Positions 1-8,378 of a DNA stretch of 24,966 nucleotides are shown piece by piece. The stretch comes from an uncultured Victivallales bacterium (GTDB lineage Bacteria > Verrucomicrobiota > Lentisphaeria > Oligosphaerales > JAFGRS01), in assembly GCA_903834675.1 (NCBI GenBank), contig CAILKC010000485.1, forward strand, positions 1 to 24,966, in the 5' to 3' direction. Made by a program: the position numbers and the translations under genes. Below the pieces are notes generated by a model that worked only from the letters and a program-made list of their open reading frames with translations, ran no database searches and was not told the DNA's origin. Position 1 is the first letter of the stretch. Each line of letters begins with the position of its first letter.

Positions 1-92
1 GGGATGGCGCCCCTTTGGGGCTGAGAATCTGGGGTATGCCCGGTACCCAGGGCGCTGCCCTGGGCTGAGGGATGGCGCCCCTTCGGGGCTGA
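1..92. repeat. Dispersed hairpin repeat cluster
   Basis: Two near-identical 24-nt units (1-24 and 69-92, one base different, T versus C in the loop) each contain the hairpin GCCCC-TT(T/C)-GGGGC. Between them, 46-64 is a second hairpin, CCCAGGGC-gct-GCCCTGGG. The composite from 46 to 93 recurs in the same orientation and order at 11232-11277, so it belongs to an interspersed family. Such CCCAGGGC plus CCCCTTCGGGG composites are familiar from intergenic regions of planctomycete-like genomes. Function unknown. Confidence 0.6.
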
Positions 93-329
93 AGAGGCAG
101 TGGCGAACCCGCGACTTCCGCGGCTGGGGGTACCGCCGCGAAACCGTAGCGGTGGGATGGCGGATCGAGATTGAAATCGAAATCCGGATCGAATCGACGG
201 GGGGGACTCGGACACTGCGTCCCCCCTCGTCTCTCGACTCACCACGGCGGGCAGGCCCTCGACCCTCTGCGGTTCTCAGACAAGCGAACCCCTACGGAGC
301 TGACGTGCGCCCCAACTCTCCCGGCGGCG
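93..329. other. Non-coding stretch, no gene seen
   Basis: No convincing gene. Short open frames here have low-complexity translations and no recognisable start context. A short purine-rich near-repeat of GAAATCGAAATC / GGATCGAATC type lies around 167-196. I see no tRNA cloverleaf. Confidence 0.5.
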
Positions 330-358
330 TTGACCACTGACCCCCGTGGTATTACGTT
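330..358 (+). promoter_or_regulatory. Possible sigma-70-like promoter for the SNF2 gene
   Basis: TTGACC at 330-335 is followed after 17 bases by TACGTT at 353-358, a good -35 box with a poor -10 box. Transcription would begin just before the hairpin at 367-389 and about 45 bases ahead of the ATG at 407. Pattern match only; the sigma factors of this organism are unknown. Confidence 0.25.
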
Positions 359-366
359 AAGCAGTT

Positions 367-389
367 TGCCCCCGTACAGTGCGGGGGCA
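367..389. promoter_or_regulatory. Perfect 8-bp hairpin upstream of the SNF2 start
   Basis: TGCCCCCG (367-374) pairs perfectly with CGGGGGCA (382-389) around a 7-base loop, ending 17 bases before the ATG at 407. No T-run follows, so it is a weak candidate for a terminator. It could be a leader-RNA structure or an operator. Confidence 0.4.
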
Positions 390-406
390 GGCCAGAGCTA
401 ATTGTA

Positions 407-3400
407 ATGTCTGAAAAAGATGCCAAGCCCCGGCGTCCTCGATCGCCGGCCAACAAGCCGGGCGGGGAGTCGCCCCCCCCTACGGACGGGCGCTTCAGCC
501 TCGCCCGACGCATGCTGCAGACCCTCAGCGTGCTCTACGAGCCAGTGTCTGAAGAGGTCCTGCGGGACTGCCTGGCCCAGAGTGAGAGCGCGGTGGCGGC
601 AGAGCCCTTCCGAACCGCCCTGGATCTGTTGCTGGGGCAGGGCCACGCCGAGCTGACGCCGGAAGGCCTGCGCTGCAACCGGGCGGTGTGTGAACGCGCC
701 ACTCGCCAAGCCGCTGCCGATGGCCGATTTGACCTTCTGGCGCGCGCCGTCAAGCGCGTGGTGCCGGTGGCCTTGGCGTGGAACCGCAGCGCGACCTTCC
801 GCAGCCGCGACCAAGGACTGCGCGAAGTCCGCATCGCCTTCTACCGGCAGGATAGCCGGGCATTGCAGCAGGCACTCTGGGAGCTGCAGCGTCAATTTCC
901 GCCCGATGGCAGGACCGAGCCGCCCTTGGTGAGCATCTGTTCCCACCCCTTCGAGCCTGACTGGTTCCTTTCCTTGTCTGGTCCGATGCGCGCGGCGGGG
1001 GCAGGCGAGATGCTGTCCTGGTCGGCGCTGCGTCTGGAGCCCTGCGCCGCCTTGATGCAGTGTTTGGAGCAGGATCCGGCCCGGATGCCGGCGGCGGTAC
1101 GCGTGTTCATGGCTGACGTGTACATCTTGCAGGGCCGTCTGGCGGCGGCGGCGGAAATTCTTGGCGATATCGAGGGCCCCGCCCGGGCGGTGCGCCTGGG
1201 CTGGATGGCCTTCTTGCGCGGGCAGAACGATGAGGCCCTGGCCCACTTCGAGTCGGGCCTGCATGACTTGCGCCGGGAGCAGTCGAAGGCAGACGCTTTC
1301 TACCGCAGTTATGGTGGTCTGTTCTACTTGTTGGCGTTATTGAAGTCAGGGTCCGAGGCGCATCTCGAGCGGCTGCACACTTATCTGGGCGCTGCTGTCA
1401 CCGAGCCCTTGTGGCGGGATGTCTGCGCCTCTCTGTGCCGCGTCGAAGCGGTTCTGCATGAAGCCGGTGTGGGCCGTGGGTCGGACGAGTTGCCGCCGCT
1501 ATCCGACGCGACACCGGACGCCCTGGCGCTGCTCGAATTGGCCTGCGCCTTTTTGGTCCGGCCGAACGCGGTGCCCGCGGCGCGTTTGGAGAGTCTGTGG
1601 ACGCGCTGGCGTGAGGCGGGCTACGAGTGGGCGGCCAGCGAAGTCGCGGCGCTGCTGGTCGGCGTCAACGGACACGAGGACTGTCGGCGCTATGCCGAGG
1701 CCTTCCGGTTGCGCTCCGGGGTGGTGGGACTGGTGGGCAGCGTGGTTCTCTGCGAAGCCTGGGAACGGGCGTTGGACGCACTCGGAGCGCTGGCCCTCCC
1801 GCCAGCCGAACCGGCGGAGCCCGTGGCGGAAAAGCGTTTTGTCTGGTTCCTCAAGCCGGGTAACACCGACGCTATCCAGTCCGCCCTCCGGCCAGCCGAG
1901 CAGCACCGCACCGCCAAAGGGGTCTGGACCCGCGGCCGTAGCGTGGCCCTCGCCGATCTCTATACCCTGTCAGAACGGCCCGCCTGCATGACCGAGCAGG
2001 ATCATCGTATCTGCGCCGCGATCAGCGCCCGCACCGACCGCTGGAAGCCGGACGCCATCGATTACAGCTTCCGCACCGACCTGGCTCTGGTGGAGATGAT
2101 CGGGCATCCGCTGCTCTTTTGGGAGGACAATCCGCGGCTGCGCGTGGAGCTGGTTCGCGGCGAACCGGAGCTGATCATTCGGGCCGTGGGCGAGATGATC
2201 GAGCTGTCCATGATTCCCGCCCACTGCGGCACCGAGAATGTGCTGTTGCTGCGTGACACGCCGACGCGCTTGCGTCTGGTGCGCCTGGATGAGGTTCACC
2301 GACGTATCTGCGCCGTTCTCCAGGGTGGCTTGAAGGTGCCGGCGCGAGCCCGCGAGCGGGTGCGGGACGCCGTGGCGCCGCTGACAGCACGGCTCATCGT
2401 GCAGTCCGACATCGGGTCCATCGAACTCGGCACCACCCCGGTGGAAGCCGATTCCTCGATCCACGTGCATCTGCTGCCGGCGGGAGACGGCCTGACCGTC
2501 GAGCTGCTGGTGCAGCCGTTTGGCCGCCGGGGCCCGACCTACGTCCCTGCTCGCGGGGGGACGACGGTGGTGGCAGACCTGGACGGGCGGCGACTTGAGG
2601 CCGGCCGGGATTTCGGCGCCGAAGAGCAGCAGGCCCAGGTCGTGGCAGATGCCTGTGCCGTCCTCACGGCCCACCCTCATACCGACTGGACCTGGAGTGT
2701 GGAGACCCCCGAAGAGTGCCTTGACCTGCTCCTGCAACTGCGCTCGCTGCCGCCGGAAGTCCAGGTCGAATGGCCCGAAGGCCGGGCACTGTCCGTCAGC
2801 CGCATGCTGGGTCTCAAGGACCTGCATCTCTGCGTGCGGCGGCAGCGGGACTGGTTCAGCGTCTCGGGGGATGTGCTGATCAATGAGGAGCTCACCCTGA
2901 ATCTGGCGGAGCTGATACGCCTGGCGGGCCTGAGTCCGGGGCGTTTCATTGCGATCGGCGATGGGCAGTACCTGGCCATCACCGAGGAATTCCGTCGGCG
3001 CATTGAGGATATGACCGTGCTGGGCGAGGTCCGCCGCGACGGGCTGCGCTTCCATCCGCTGGCGGCCGCGGCGCTCGATGAGGTGGTCCGGCAAGTGGGC
3101 GAGCTGGACGCCGATCAGGACTGGCATGAGAACCTGGCGCGACTGGAAGGGGCAAACCTCCTGAACCCGGTCCTGCCGTCGGCCTTGCACGCCGAGTTGC
3201 GCGACTACCAGTTCGAGGGCTACCGCTGGCTCTCCCGACTGGCGGCCTGGGGCGCCGGCGCCTGTCTCGCCGACGATATGGGCCTGGGCAAGACGGTCCA
3301 GGCGCTCTCGGTGATGCTCGACCGCGCCGGCGGCGGTCCCTCATTGGTCATTGCCCCCACCTCTGTCTGCCTGAACTGGCGCGACGAAGCGACCCGTTTC

Positions 3401-4567
3401 ACGCCCAGCCTGAAGATACGGTTGTTCGGCGAGGGTGACCGCCAGGAAATGCTGGACAACCTGAGCCCCTTCGACCTGGTCATCTGCAGCTACGGCCTGA
3501 TGCAGACCGGGCGCGACGCCCTGGCCGACATCACCTGGCAGACGGTCGTGCTGGATGAGGCGCAGGCCATCAAGAACCCCCGCGCCAAGCGCTCGCTGGC
3601 GGCCTTCCGGCTCAACGGCGCCTTTCGCCTGATCACGACCGGCACGCCGATCGAGAACAACCTCGGCGAACTCTGGAGTCTGTTCCGCTTCATCAACCCC
3701 GGACTGCTCGGCAGTTGGGAGCACTTCAACGAGCGCTTCGCTATCCCCGTCGAACGGGATGAGGATGCGGCGGTGCGCCAGCGGCTGCGGCGGGTGATTG
3801 CGCCGTTCATCCTGCGCCGTACCAAGGGTCAAGTCCTTAAAGAGCTGCCGCCGCGCACCGAGGTCCTGCAGCACGTCCAGCTCAGCGAGCGTGAACGGGC
3901 CTTCTACGAGGCGTTGCGGCGTGAATCGCTGCGGCGCATCGGCGAGCAGCAGGGCAGCCCCGGGGCGCGCCGGATGCAGATTTTGGCGGAGATCACGCGC
4001 CTGCGCCAGGCCTGCTGTAACTCGCGCCTCGTCCTGGCGACATCCGACATCCCCAGCGCCAAGCTCGAAGCCTTTGACGGGATCGTCGAAGACTTGCTGG
4101 CAAACCGGCACAAAGCCTTGGTATTTAGTCAGTTCGTCACGCACTTGACCCTCATCCGAGAACACCTGGACCGGCGCGCCGTCAAGTACCAGTACCTGGA
4201 TGGCTCCACGCCGCAGAAGGAGCGCGCCGAGCGCGTCGCCGCCTTCCAGCGCGGGGAAGGCGATATCTTCTTGATCAGCCTCAAGGCCGGCGGCACGGGC
4301 CTGAACCTGACGGCCGCCGACTATGTGGTCCATCTTGATCCCTGGTGGAACCCGGCCGTCGAGGACCAGGCCAGCGACCGAGCCCACCGTATCGGCCAGG
4401 ACCAGCCGGTCACCATCTACCGCCTGGTCGCCGCCGACACGATCGAGGACCGCATCGTCGAACTGCATCACCGCAAACGCGACCTGGCGGACAGCCTGCT
4501 CAGCGGCAACGAGGTCCCGTCCGCCGTCTCCGCCGACGAACTGCTGCGCTTGATGTCGGAGCTGTGA
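407..4567 (+). CDS. SNF2-family DEAD/DEAH-box helicase, 1386 aa
   Basis: An ATP-dependent DNA translocase of the Swi2/Snf2 superfamily, expected to be cytoplasmic and to remodel protein-DNA or RNA polymerase complexes. The two-lobed motor occupies the C-terminal third. Motif I is DDMGLGKT (residues 956-963), motif II is DEAQ (1050-1053), motif III is TTGTPIENNLGELW shortly after, motif V is GGTGLNL (from 1295) and motif VI is SDRAHRIGQ (1323-1331). All key residues are intact. The first 950 residues are not a standard partner domain: about 27-110 could be a winged-helix-like segment, about 235-295 looks TPR-like, and the rest I cannot name. The ATG lacks a clear Shine-Dalgarno sequence, so the exact start is less certain than the frame. 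Bacterial SNF2 proteins of this size usually act alone; no methylase or nuclease neighbour suggests a defence system. Confidence 0.93.
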   Translation: MSEKDAKPRRPRSPANKPGGESPPPTDGRFSLARRMLQTLSVLYEPVSEEVLRDCLAQSESAVAAEPFRTALDLLLGQGHAELTPEGLRCNRAVCERATRQAAADGRFDLLARAVKRVVPVALAWNRSATFRSRDQGLREVRIAFYRQDSRALQQALWELQRQFPPDGRTEPPLVSICSHPFEPDWFLSLSGPMRAAGAGEMLSWSALRLEPCAALMQCLEQDPARMPAAVRVFMADVYILQGRLAAAAEILGDIEGPARAVRLGWMAFLRGQNDEALAHFESGLHDLRREQSKADAFYRSYGGLFYLLALLKSGSEAHLERLHTYLGAAVTEPLWRDVCASLCRVEAVLHEAGVGRGSDELPPLSDATPDALALLELACAFLVRPNAVPAARLESLWTRWREAGYEWAASEVAALLVGVNGHEDCRRYAEAFRLRSGVVGLVGSVVLCEAWERALDALGALALPPAEPAEPVAEKRFVWFLKPGNTDAIQSALRPAEQHRTAKGVWTRGRSVALADLYTLSERPACMTEQDHRICAAISARTDRWKPDAIDYSFRTDLALVEMIGHPLLFWEDNPRLRVELVRGEPELIIRAVGEMIELSMIPAHCGTENVLLLRDTPTRLRLVRLDEVHRRICAVLQGGLKVPARARERVRDAVAPLTARLIVQSDIGSIELGTTPVEADSSIHVHLLPAGDGLTVELLVQPFGRRGPTYVPARGGTTVVADLDGRRLEAGRDFGAEEQQAQVVADACAVLTAHPHTDWTWSVETPEECLDLLLQLRSLPPEVQVEWPEGRALSVSRMLGLKDLHLCVRRQRDWFSVSGDVLINEELTLNLAELIRLAGLSPGRFIAIGDGQYLAITEEFRRRIEDMTVLGEVRRDGLRFHPLAAAALDEVVRQVGELDADQDWHENLARLEGANLLNPVLPSALHAELRDYQFEGYRWLSRLAAWGAGACLADDMGLGKTVQALSVMLDRAGGGPSLVIAPTSVCLNWRDEATRFTPSLKIRLFGEGDRQEMLDNLSPFDLVICSYGLMQTGRDALADITWQTVVLDEAQAIKNPRAKRSLAAFRLNGAFRLITTGTPIENNLGELWSLFRFINPGLLGSWEHFNERFAIPVERDEDAAVRQRLRRVIAPFILRRTKGQVLKELPPRTEVLQHVQLSERERAFYEALRRESLRRIGEQQGSPGARRMQILAEITRLRQACCNSRLVLATSDIPSAKLEAFDGIVEDLLANRHKALVFSQFVTHLTLIREHLDRRAVKYQYLDGSTPQKERAERVAAFQRGEGDIFLISLKAGGTGLNLTAADYVVHLDPWWNPAVEDQASDRAHRIGQDQPVTIYRLVAADTIEDRIVELHHRKRDLADSLLSGNEVPSAVSADELLRLMSEL

Positions 4568-4575
4568 GCCTCGGC

Positions 4576-4674
4576 GCGGCTCGCGGCCAGAGCCGACCCG
4601 ACGGTCAGCGCTCCCGGCAGGATGGAGCGGCCGCGGCTCGCGGCCAGAGCCGACCCGACGGTCGGCGCTCCCGG
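4576..4674. repeat. Two-copy 42-nt palindromic repeat
   Basis: Copies at 4576-4617 and 4633-4674 differ at one position and are separated by 15 bases (period 57). Copy 2 contains a perfect 7-bp stem, GCCGACC / GGTCGGC; the single difference in copy 1 (A for G) breaks one pair. It fills the gap between the helicase stop and the beta-helix gene and could act as a transcript end or mRNA-stabilising structure. Confidence 0.7.
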
Positions 4675-4712
4675 GTGAAGGGTGCAAGGTCACAGCAGGA
4701 GGGTCTGACGCG

Positions 4713-7601
4713 ATGACACGGCTGAACTTGTCGGTCGGGTTGCTGGGGGCTATCGGGATGGTACTCTGCGGCGGTTGTCGCAGCACGGCGCCGCAGGCGG
4801 AGTCCGCTCTGCCCGTCGGCGTGCCCGCGGCGACCTGCTATGTGGCCACCGACGGCAACGACGCTTGGTCGGGCCGACTGCCCGCGCCCAACCCGGAACG
4901 CGCCGACGGCCCCTTTGCGACCCTGGAGCGGGCCCGCGATGAGATCCGCAAGCTCAAGAGCGCCGGGACGCTCCCCCCGGGCGGCTTCACCGTCGCCGTC
5001 CGGGGCGGGACCTACGCTCTGCCACAGACCTTCAAGCTGGAGGCACAGGATTCCGGCACGGCCGAGTCCCCGGTCACCTACCGCGCCTATGGCAGCGAGA
5101 AGCCCATCCTGCTGGGCGGTCGCACGATCACCGGCTTCGTGCCGCACCAGGGCCGTATCCTCAAGGCCGACATCGGCGCCCAGGGCCTGAAGGGCGTCAA
5201 CTTCCGCCAGTTGTTCTTCAACGGCGTGCGCCAGCCGTTGGCCCGCTACCCGAACCTCGACCCGAAGAACCCCTACGGCGGCGGCTGGGCCTTCGTGGAC
5301 GGCAAGCCGCTGGAGATGTACACAAACTACCCGACCGACAACAAGCGGCTGCTGGCATTCAAGGAGAGCGACGCCCGGCGCTGGTCCCGTCCCGAGGAGG
5401 GCGAGGTCTTCATCTTCGCCCGTTACAACTGGTGGAACAACCTCGTTCGCATCGCCGCGCTGGACCCGGCGGCACGCACCCTGACCCTGGCTGCCGACGC
5501 GTCGTACCCCATCCGTCCCACCGACCGCTACTTCGTGCAAGGGCTCCTGGAGGAACTCGACGCACCGGGGGAATGGTATCTGGACTCGGGCGCCTCGACC
5601 CTTTACTTCTGGCCGCCGGAAGCGCTGGCGGGCGGGACGGTTTGCGCCCCGGCTCTGCGCACGATTCTGCAACTGGGTCCCGGCTGCAGTCAGGTGACCT
5701 TCCGCGGCTTCACGCTGGAGGGCTGCGCCGGCAACGCCGTCGAGCTCAAGGACAGCTCCGACTGCCGGATCGCGGGCAACACCATCCGCAACGTCGGCGA
5801 CTACAACGGCAACGCGGTCGTGGTCACGGGAGGCTTTCGTAATGGCATTGTCGGCAACGACATCTACGACATCGGCCGCGATGCGATCAACCTCACGGGC
5901 GGCGACCGTATCACCCTCACCCCGGGCGATAGTTACGCCGACAACAACTACATCCATCACGTCGGCATCTACTACAAATGGGGCTGCGGCATCACCCTCA
6001 CGGGCTGCGGACTCCGCGCCACCCACAACCTCATCCACGACTGCCCGCGGGCGGCTATTCAGTTCCAGGGCAACAACCTGATCATGGACTATAACCACAT
6101 GCGGCACCTCTGCCTGGAGTCCGAGGACGCGGCTGGCATCGGCACCGGCGGGCGTGACTGGATTTCCTCCCGCGGGTCCGCAGTGCGCTACAACCTGATC
6201 CACGATGTCCTGGGCTACGGGCGGATGAACGGCAAGTGGGTCTCGCCCTTCTTTGCCTGGGGCATTTACCTGGATGACAACACCGGTGGCGTGGACGTGA
6301 TTGGCAATATCGTCACGCGCTGCGGCCGGGCCGGATTGCACCTCCACAATGCTCGCGACACGGTGGTGGAAAACAACGTCTTCGCGGATAACACCATGTA
6401 CCAGATTGAACTCAGCGGCTGGACCGCCACCCACCCCTTCTGGAAGTCGCATTTTCCGACCATGGTGAAAGGCTACGAATCGGTTCTGGGCCAGCCCGCC
6501 TGGAAGGCGATGCGCGGCATGGCCCTACATCCCCAGGACGCGCCCCTGCCCAACGGCCTGATCATGGCCGGCAACGTCTTCGAACGAAACATCTTTGCCA
6601 GCCACGACCCGGCGGCCAGCCTCTACCGCGTGGGCAATGTCGATTTTGAACACAACCGATGGAATCACAACCTGCTCTGGCAGTACGGCGAACCCCTCAT
6701 GATCGAAGGCGTCGGCAAGCTCCCGGCCGCCGAACTGTGGCCCGAGTGGCAGAAACAGGGAGAGGACCCCGACAGCTTGGCGGCAGACCCTCTGTTCAAG
6801 AAGCCGCGCCGTGACGACTACCGGCTGCGGCCCGAGTCGCCGGCGCTGGCGCTGGGGTTCCAGCCGATCCCGGTGGAGAAGATCGGGCCGTACCCAGACG
6901 ATCTGCGCGCCTCCTGGCCGATCATCGAGGCCGAGGGCGCCCGCGAGCATCCGCTGGTGACCGAGCGCCCCAGCGCCAAGGAGGCCGCCACCGCCGCGCC
7001 GCCGCGCTATCCGCAGCCCTTCGCCGTGCCGCGGCTCGTGTCGACCGTGGGGGCGGTTGCGGACGCCGCAGCCGTGCAGCGCGCTGGCCTGGAACTGAAG
7101 CTGGCCGAGACGCCCGCACGCCTGCCGGTCGCGGGCCCGCCATGCAGCGCCTGGGTCGGGCACGATGGGGAGAACCTCTACGTCGCATTGCGGGTCCCGA
7201 CTGCCGCGGCGACGCTGAACCGCGGCGAGACCTGGGGCGGCAGCGACGGCGCCGAGCTGTGCTTCGCGAACGCCACCGGGCGCAAGCTCGGGCCGACCTT
7301 TGTCATCCATGGCTATGTGACCGGTAAACACGATAGCTCCACCGACGCCGGAGCCCTGGCGGAGCCAGCCCAGCAGGTCGGCCAGGCGACGCGCTACACC
7401 GCCACCGTCGCGGCCGACAGCTGGACCGCTCTGTGGGTGGTGCCGTTGTCGACAACCGGGATCAAGAAGTCCGGCAAAGGCACCAAGCTGGCGTTCAACC
7501 TCGGCGTGCGCCGCACCGCCTCCGACGAGTGGATCTGCTGGGCCGGCGCGTTGGCCCAGAACTGGCGCGTCGAAAGCGCTGGTATACTGGTGCTGGAGTG
7601 A
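4713..7601 (+). CDS. Exported right-handed beta-helix protein with CBM9-like C-terminal domain (GH141-like?)
   Basis: Predicted to leave the cytoplasm and act on or bind polysaccharide. The start is fixed by AGGAGGG at 4697-4703, nine bases before the ATG. Residues 1-22 form a signal peptide ending in LCGGC; Cys22 may be lipidated, although the lipobox is not canonical. Residues 42-80 contain YVATDGNDAWSG and a following GPFATLERARDEIRKL segment, the usual opening of large beta-helix glycosidases. Residues about 316-570 contain the N-x-I / G-N-x-I ladder of a parallel beta-helix. Residues about 766-962 resemble the CBM9-like sugar-binding fold seen at the ends of bacterial glycoside hydrolases. 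The opening segment, helix and SEDAAGIGTGG / WGIYLDDNTGG loops fit GH141-type enzymes (alpha-L-fucosidase or xylanase), but family membership and substrate are my inference. Polysaccharide lyase or plain binding protein are alternatives. Confidence 0.82.
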   Translation: MTRLNLSVGLLGAIGMVLCGGCRSTAPQAESALPVGVPAATCYVATDGNDAWSGRLPAPNPERADGPFATLERARDEIRKLKSAGTLPPGGFTVAVRGGTYALPQTFKLEAQDSGTAESPVTYRAYGSEKPILLGGRTITGFVPHQGRILKADIGAQGLKGVNFRQLFFNGVRQPLARYPNLDPKNPYGGGWAFVDGKPLEMYTNYPTDNKRLLAFKESDARRWSRPEEGEVFIFARYNWWNNLVRIAALDPAARTLTLAADASYPIRPTDRYFVQGLLEELDAPGEWYLDSGASTLYFWPPEALAGGTVCAPALRTILQLGPGCSQVTFRGFTLEGCAGNAVELKDSSDCRIAGNTIRNVGDYNGNAVVVTGGFRNGIVGNDIYDIGRDAINLTGGDRITLTPGDSYADNNYIHHVGIYYKWGCGITLTGCGLRATHNLIHDCPRAAIQFQGNNLIMDYNHMRHLCLESEDAAGIGTGGRDWISSRGSAVRYNLIHDVLGYGRMNGKWVSPFFAWGIYLDDNTGGVDVIGNIVTRCGRAGLHLHNARDTVVENNVFADNTMYQIELSGWTATHPFWKSHFPTMVKGYESVLGQPAWKAMRGMALHPQDAPLPNGLIMAGNVFERNIFASHDPAASLYRVGNVDFEHNRWNHNLLWQYGEPLMIEGVGKLPAAELWPEWQKQGEDPDSLAADPLFKKPRRDDYRLRPESPALALGFQPIPVEKIGPYPDDLRASWPIIEAEGAREHPLVTERPSAKEAATAAPPRYPQPFAVPRLVSTVGAVADAAAVQRAGLELKLAETPARLPVAGPPCSAWVGHDGENLYVALRVPTAAATLNRGETWGGSDGAELCFANATGRKLGPTFVIHGYVTGKHDSSTDAGALAEPAQQVGQATRYTATVAADSWTALWVVPLSTTGIKKSGKGTKLAFNLGVRRTASDEWICWAGALAQNWRVESAGILVLE

Positions 7602-7669
7602 ACCCGTCCGCGAGGAGTGCGGGGCTGTAGGTCGGCCCCGGCAAGAAGTTCCATTCCCCCGGAGCAGTG

Positions 7670-8308
7670 ATGAAGCAGTGTGTCATCATGTTCGACTTTG
7701 ACGGCGTCATCGCCGACTCCTTTGACGTCTTCTACCCGGCCCTGGTGCAGACCCTGCGCGAAGGTGGCTACTCGTGTATCCGCAATCCGGCCGAGTTCCG
7801 GGCGCTGTTTGACACCAACTTCTGCCAGGGGTTGGAGGCTAGCGGCGTGCGCCGCGCCGAAGCGAGTGCGATCCTGGCGGAGGTTGGCCGGAAGGTCCAG
7901 TGCCGCCTGGGTGCGATGCGGCTGTTTCCCGGCGTCAGCGAGGCGATCCACGCCCTAGCCGCCGCCTGCCCGCTGTATGTCATCACCTCGAACCAAGGCA
8001 GCCTGGTCGAGGCGTATCTCGAGCAGGTCGGCCTGCGCGCCTGCTTCCGTGCGGTGCTGGGCGCCGACACCCACCCGAGCAAGACGGAGAAGATCAGGCA
8101 AGTACGGAGCCTCCACCCTCGGCAGAGCTTCGTCTATGTCGGCGACACCGCTGGCGATATGTGCGAGGCCCGCCAGGCCCGCGTCCGCAGCGCCGCGGTA
8201 CTCTGGGGCTGGCACGATTCCGAGCGACTGCGGGCGCAGAGCCCAGACTTTCTCTGTGCTGCGCCCAGCGATCTGCTGCAACTGCGCCTTCCGGCCTGCA
8301 AACCATGA
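7670..8308 (+). CDS. HAD-superfamily hydrolase, phosphoglycolate phosphatase-like
   Basis: A small cytoplasmic phosphatase of about 212 residues; substrate unknown. All four HAD motifs are visible: DFDGV with nucleophile Asp9 and acid/base Asp11, Thr106 in VITSN, Lys138 in SKTEK, and GDTAGD (158-163) supplying the metal-binding aspartates. The helical cap lies between motifs I and II, as in phosphoglycolate phosphatase and beta-phosphoglucomutase relatives. The ATG at 7670 follows GGAG by five bases; an in-frame GTG at 7667 directly before it is an equally possible start. The gene is 68 bases after the beta-helix gene and 70 bases before the CoA-disulfide reductase fusion, all on the same strand. 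A hairpin, CGGGGC / GCCCCG (7620-7640), lies in the upstream gap without a T-run. The context does not reveal the substrate. Confidence 0.85.
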   Translation: MKQCVIMFDFDGVIADSFDVFYPALVQTLREGGYSCIRNPAEFRALFDTNFCQGLEASGVRRAEASAILAEVGRKVQCRLGAMRLFPGVSEAIHALAAACPLYVITSNQGSLVEAYLEQVGLRACFRAVLGADTHPSKTEKIRQVRSLHPRQSFVYVGDTAGDMCEARQARVRSAAVLWGWHDSERLRAQSPDFLCAAPSDLLQLRLPACKP

Positions 8309-8363
8309 ACTCGCGGCAAGGGGGTCTTCCGGAGGTCCGCGACGGGAAGCAACGATTCGCCCC

Positions 8364-8369
8364 AAGGAG
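8364..8369 (+). promoter_or_regulatory. Shine-Dalgarno deciding the start of the redox fusion
   Basis: AAGGAG lies nine bases before the ATG at 8379. The open frame extends upstream to about 7977, overlapping the HAD gene, but the FAD-binding fold begins exactly at MKLVIVGG from this ATG, so the extension is not coding. Confidence 0.8.
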
Positions 8370-8378
8370 ACAGGTACG

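Noticed and set aside
407..4567. SNF2 helicase as part of a phage-defence system such as DISARM
   Set aside because: No methyltransferase, phospholipase-D-like nuclease or DUF1998 gene is adjacent; neighbours are glycan and metabolic genes.
1970..6452. Very long minus-strand open frames (1970-3190, 3341-4786, 4605-6452) opposite the helicase and beta-helix genes
   Set aside because: Their translations have no recognisable domain and they lie opposite genes with intact catalytic motifs. Long antisense frames are expected in high-GC coding DNA.
7977..8378. The redox fusion frame extended upstream to about 7977, giving 961 residues
   Set aside because: The extra 134 codons overlap the HAD gene, show no domain, and the ATG at 8379 has AAGGAG nine bases ahead and begins exactly at the FAD-binding strand.
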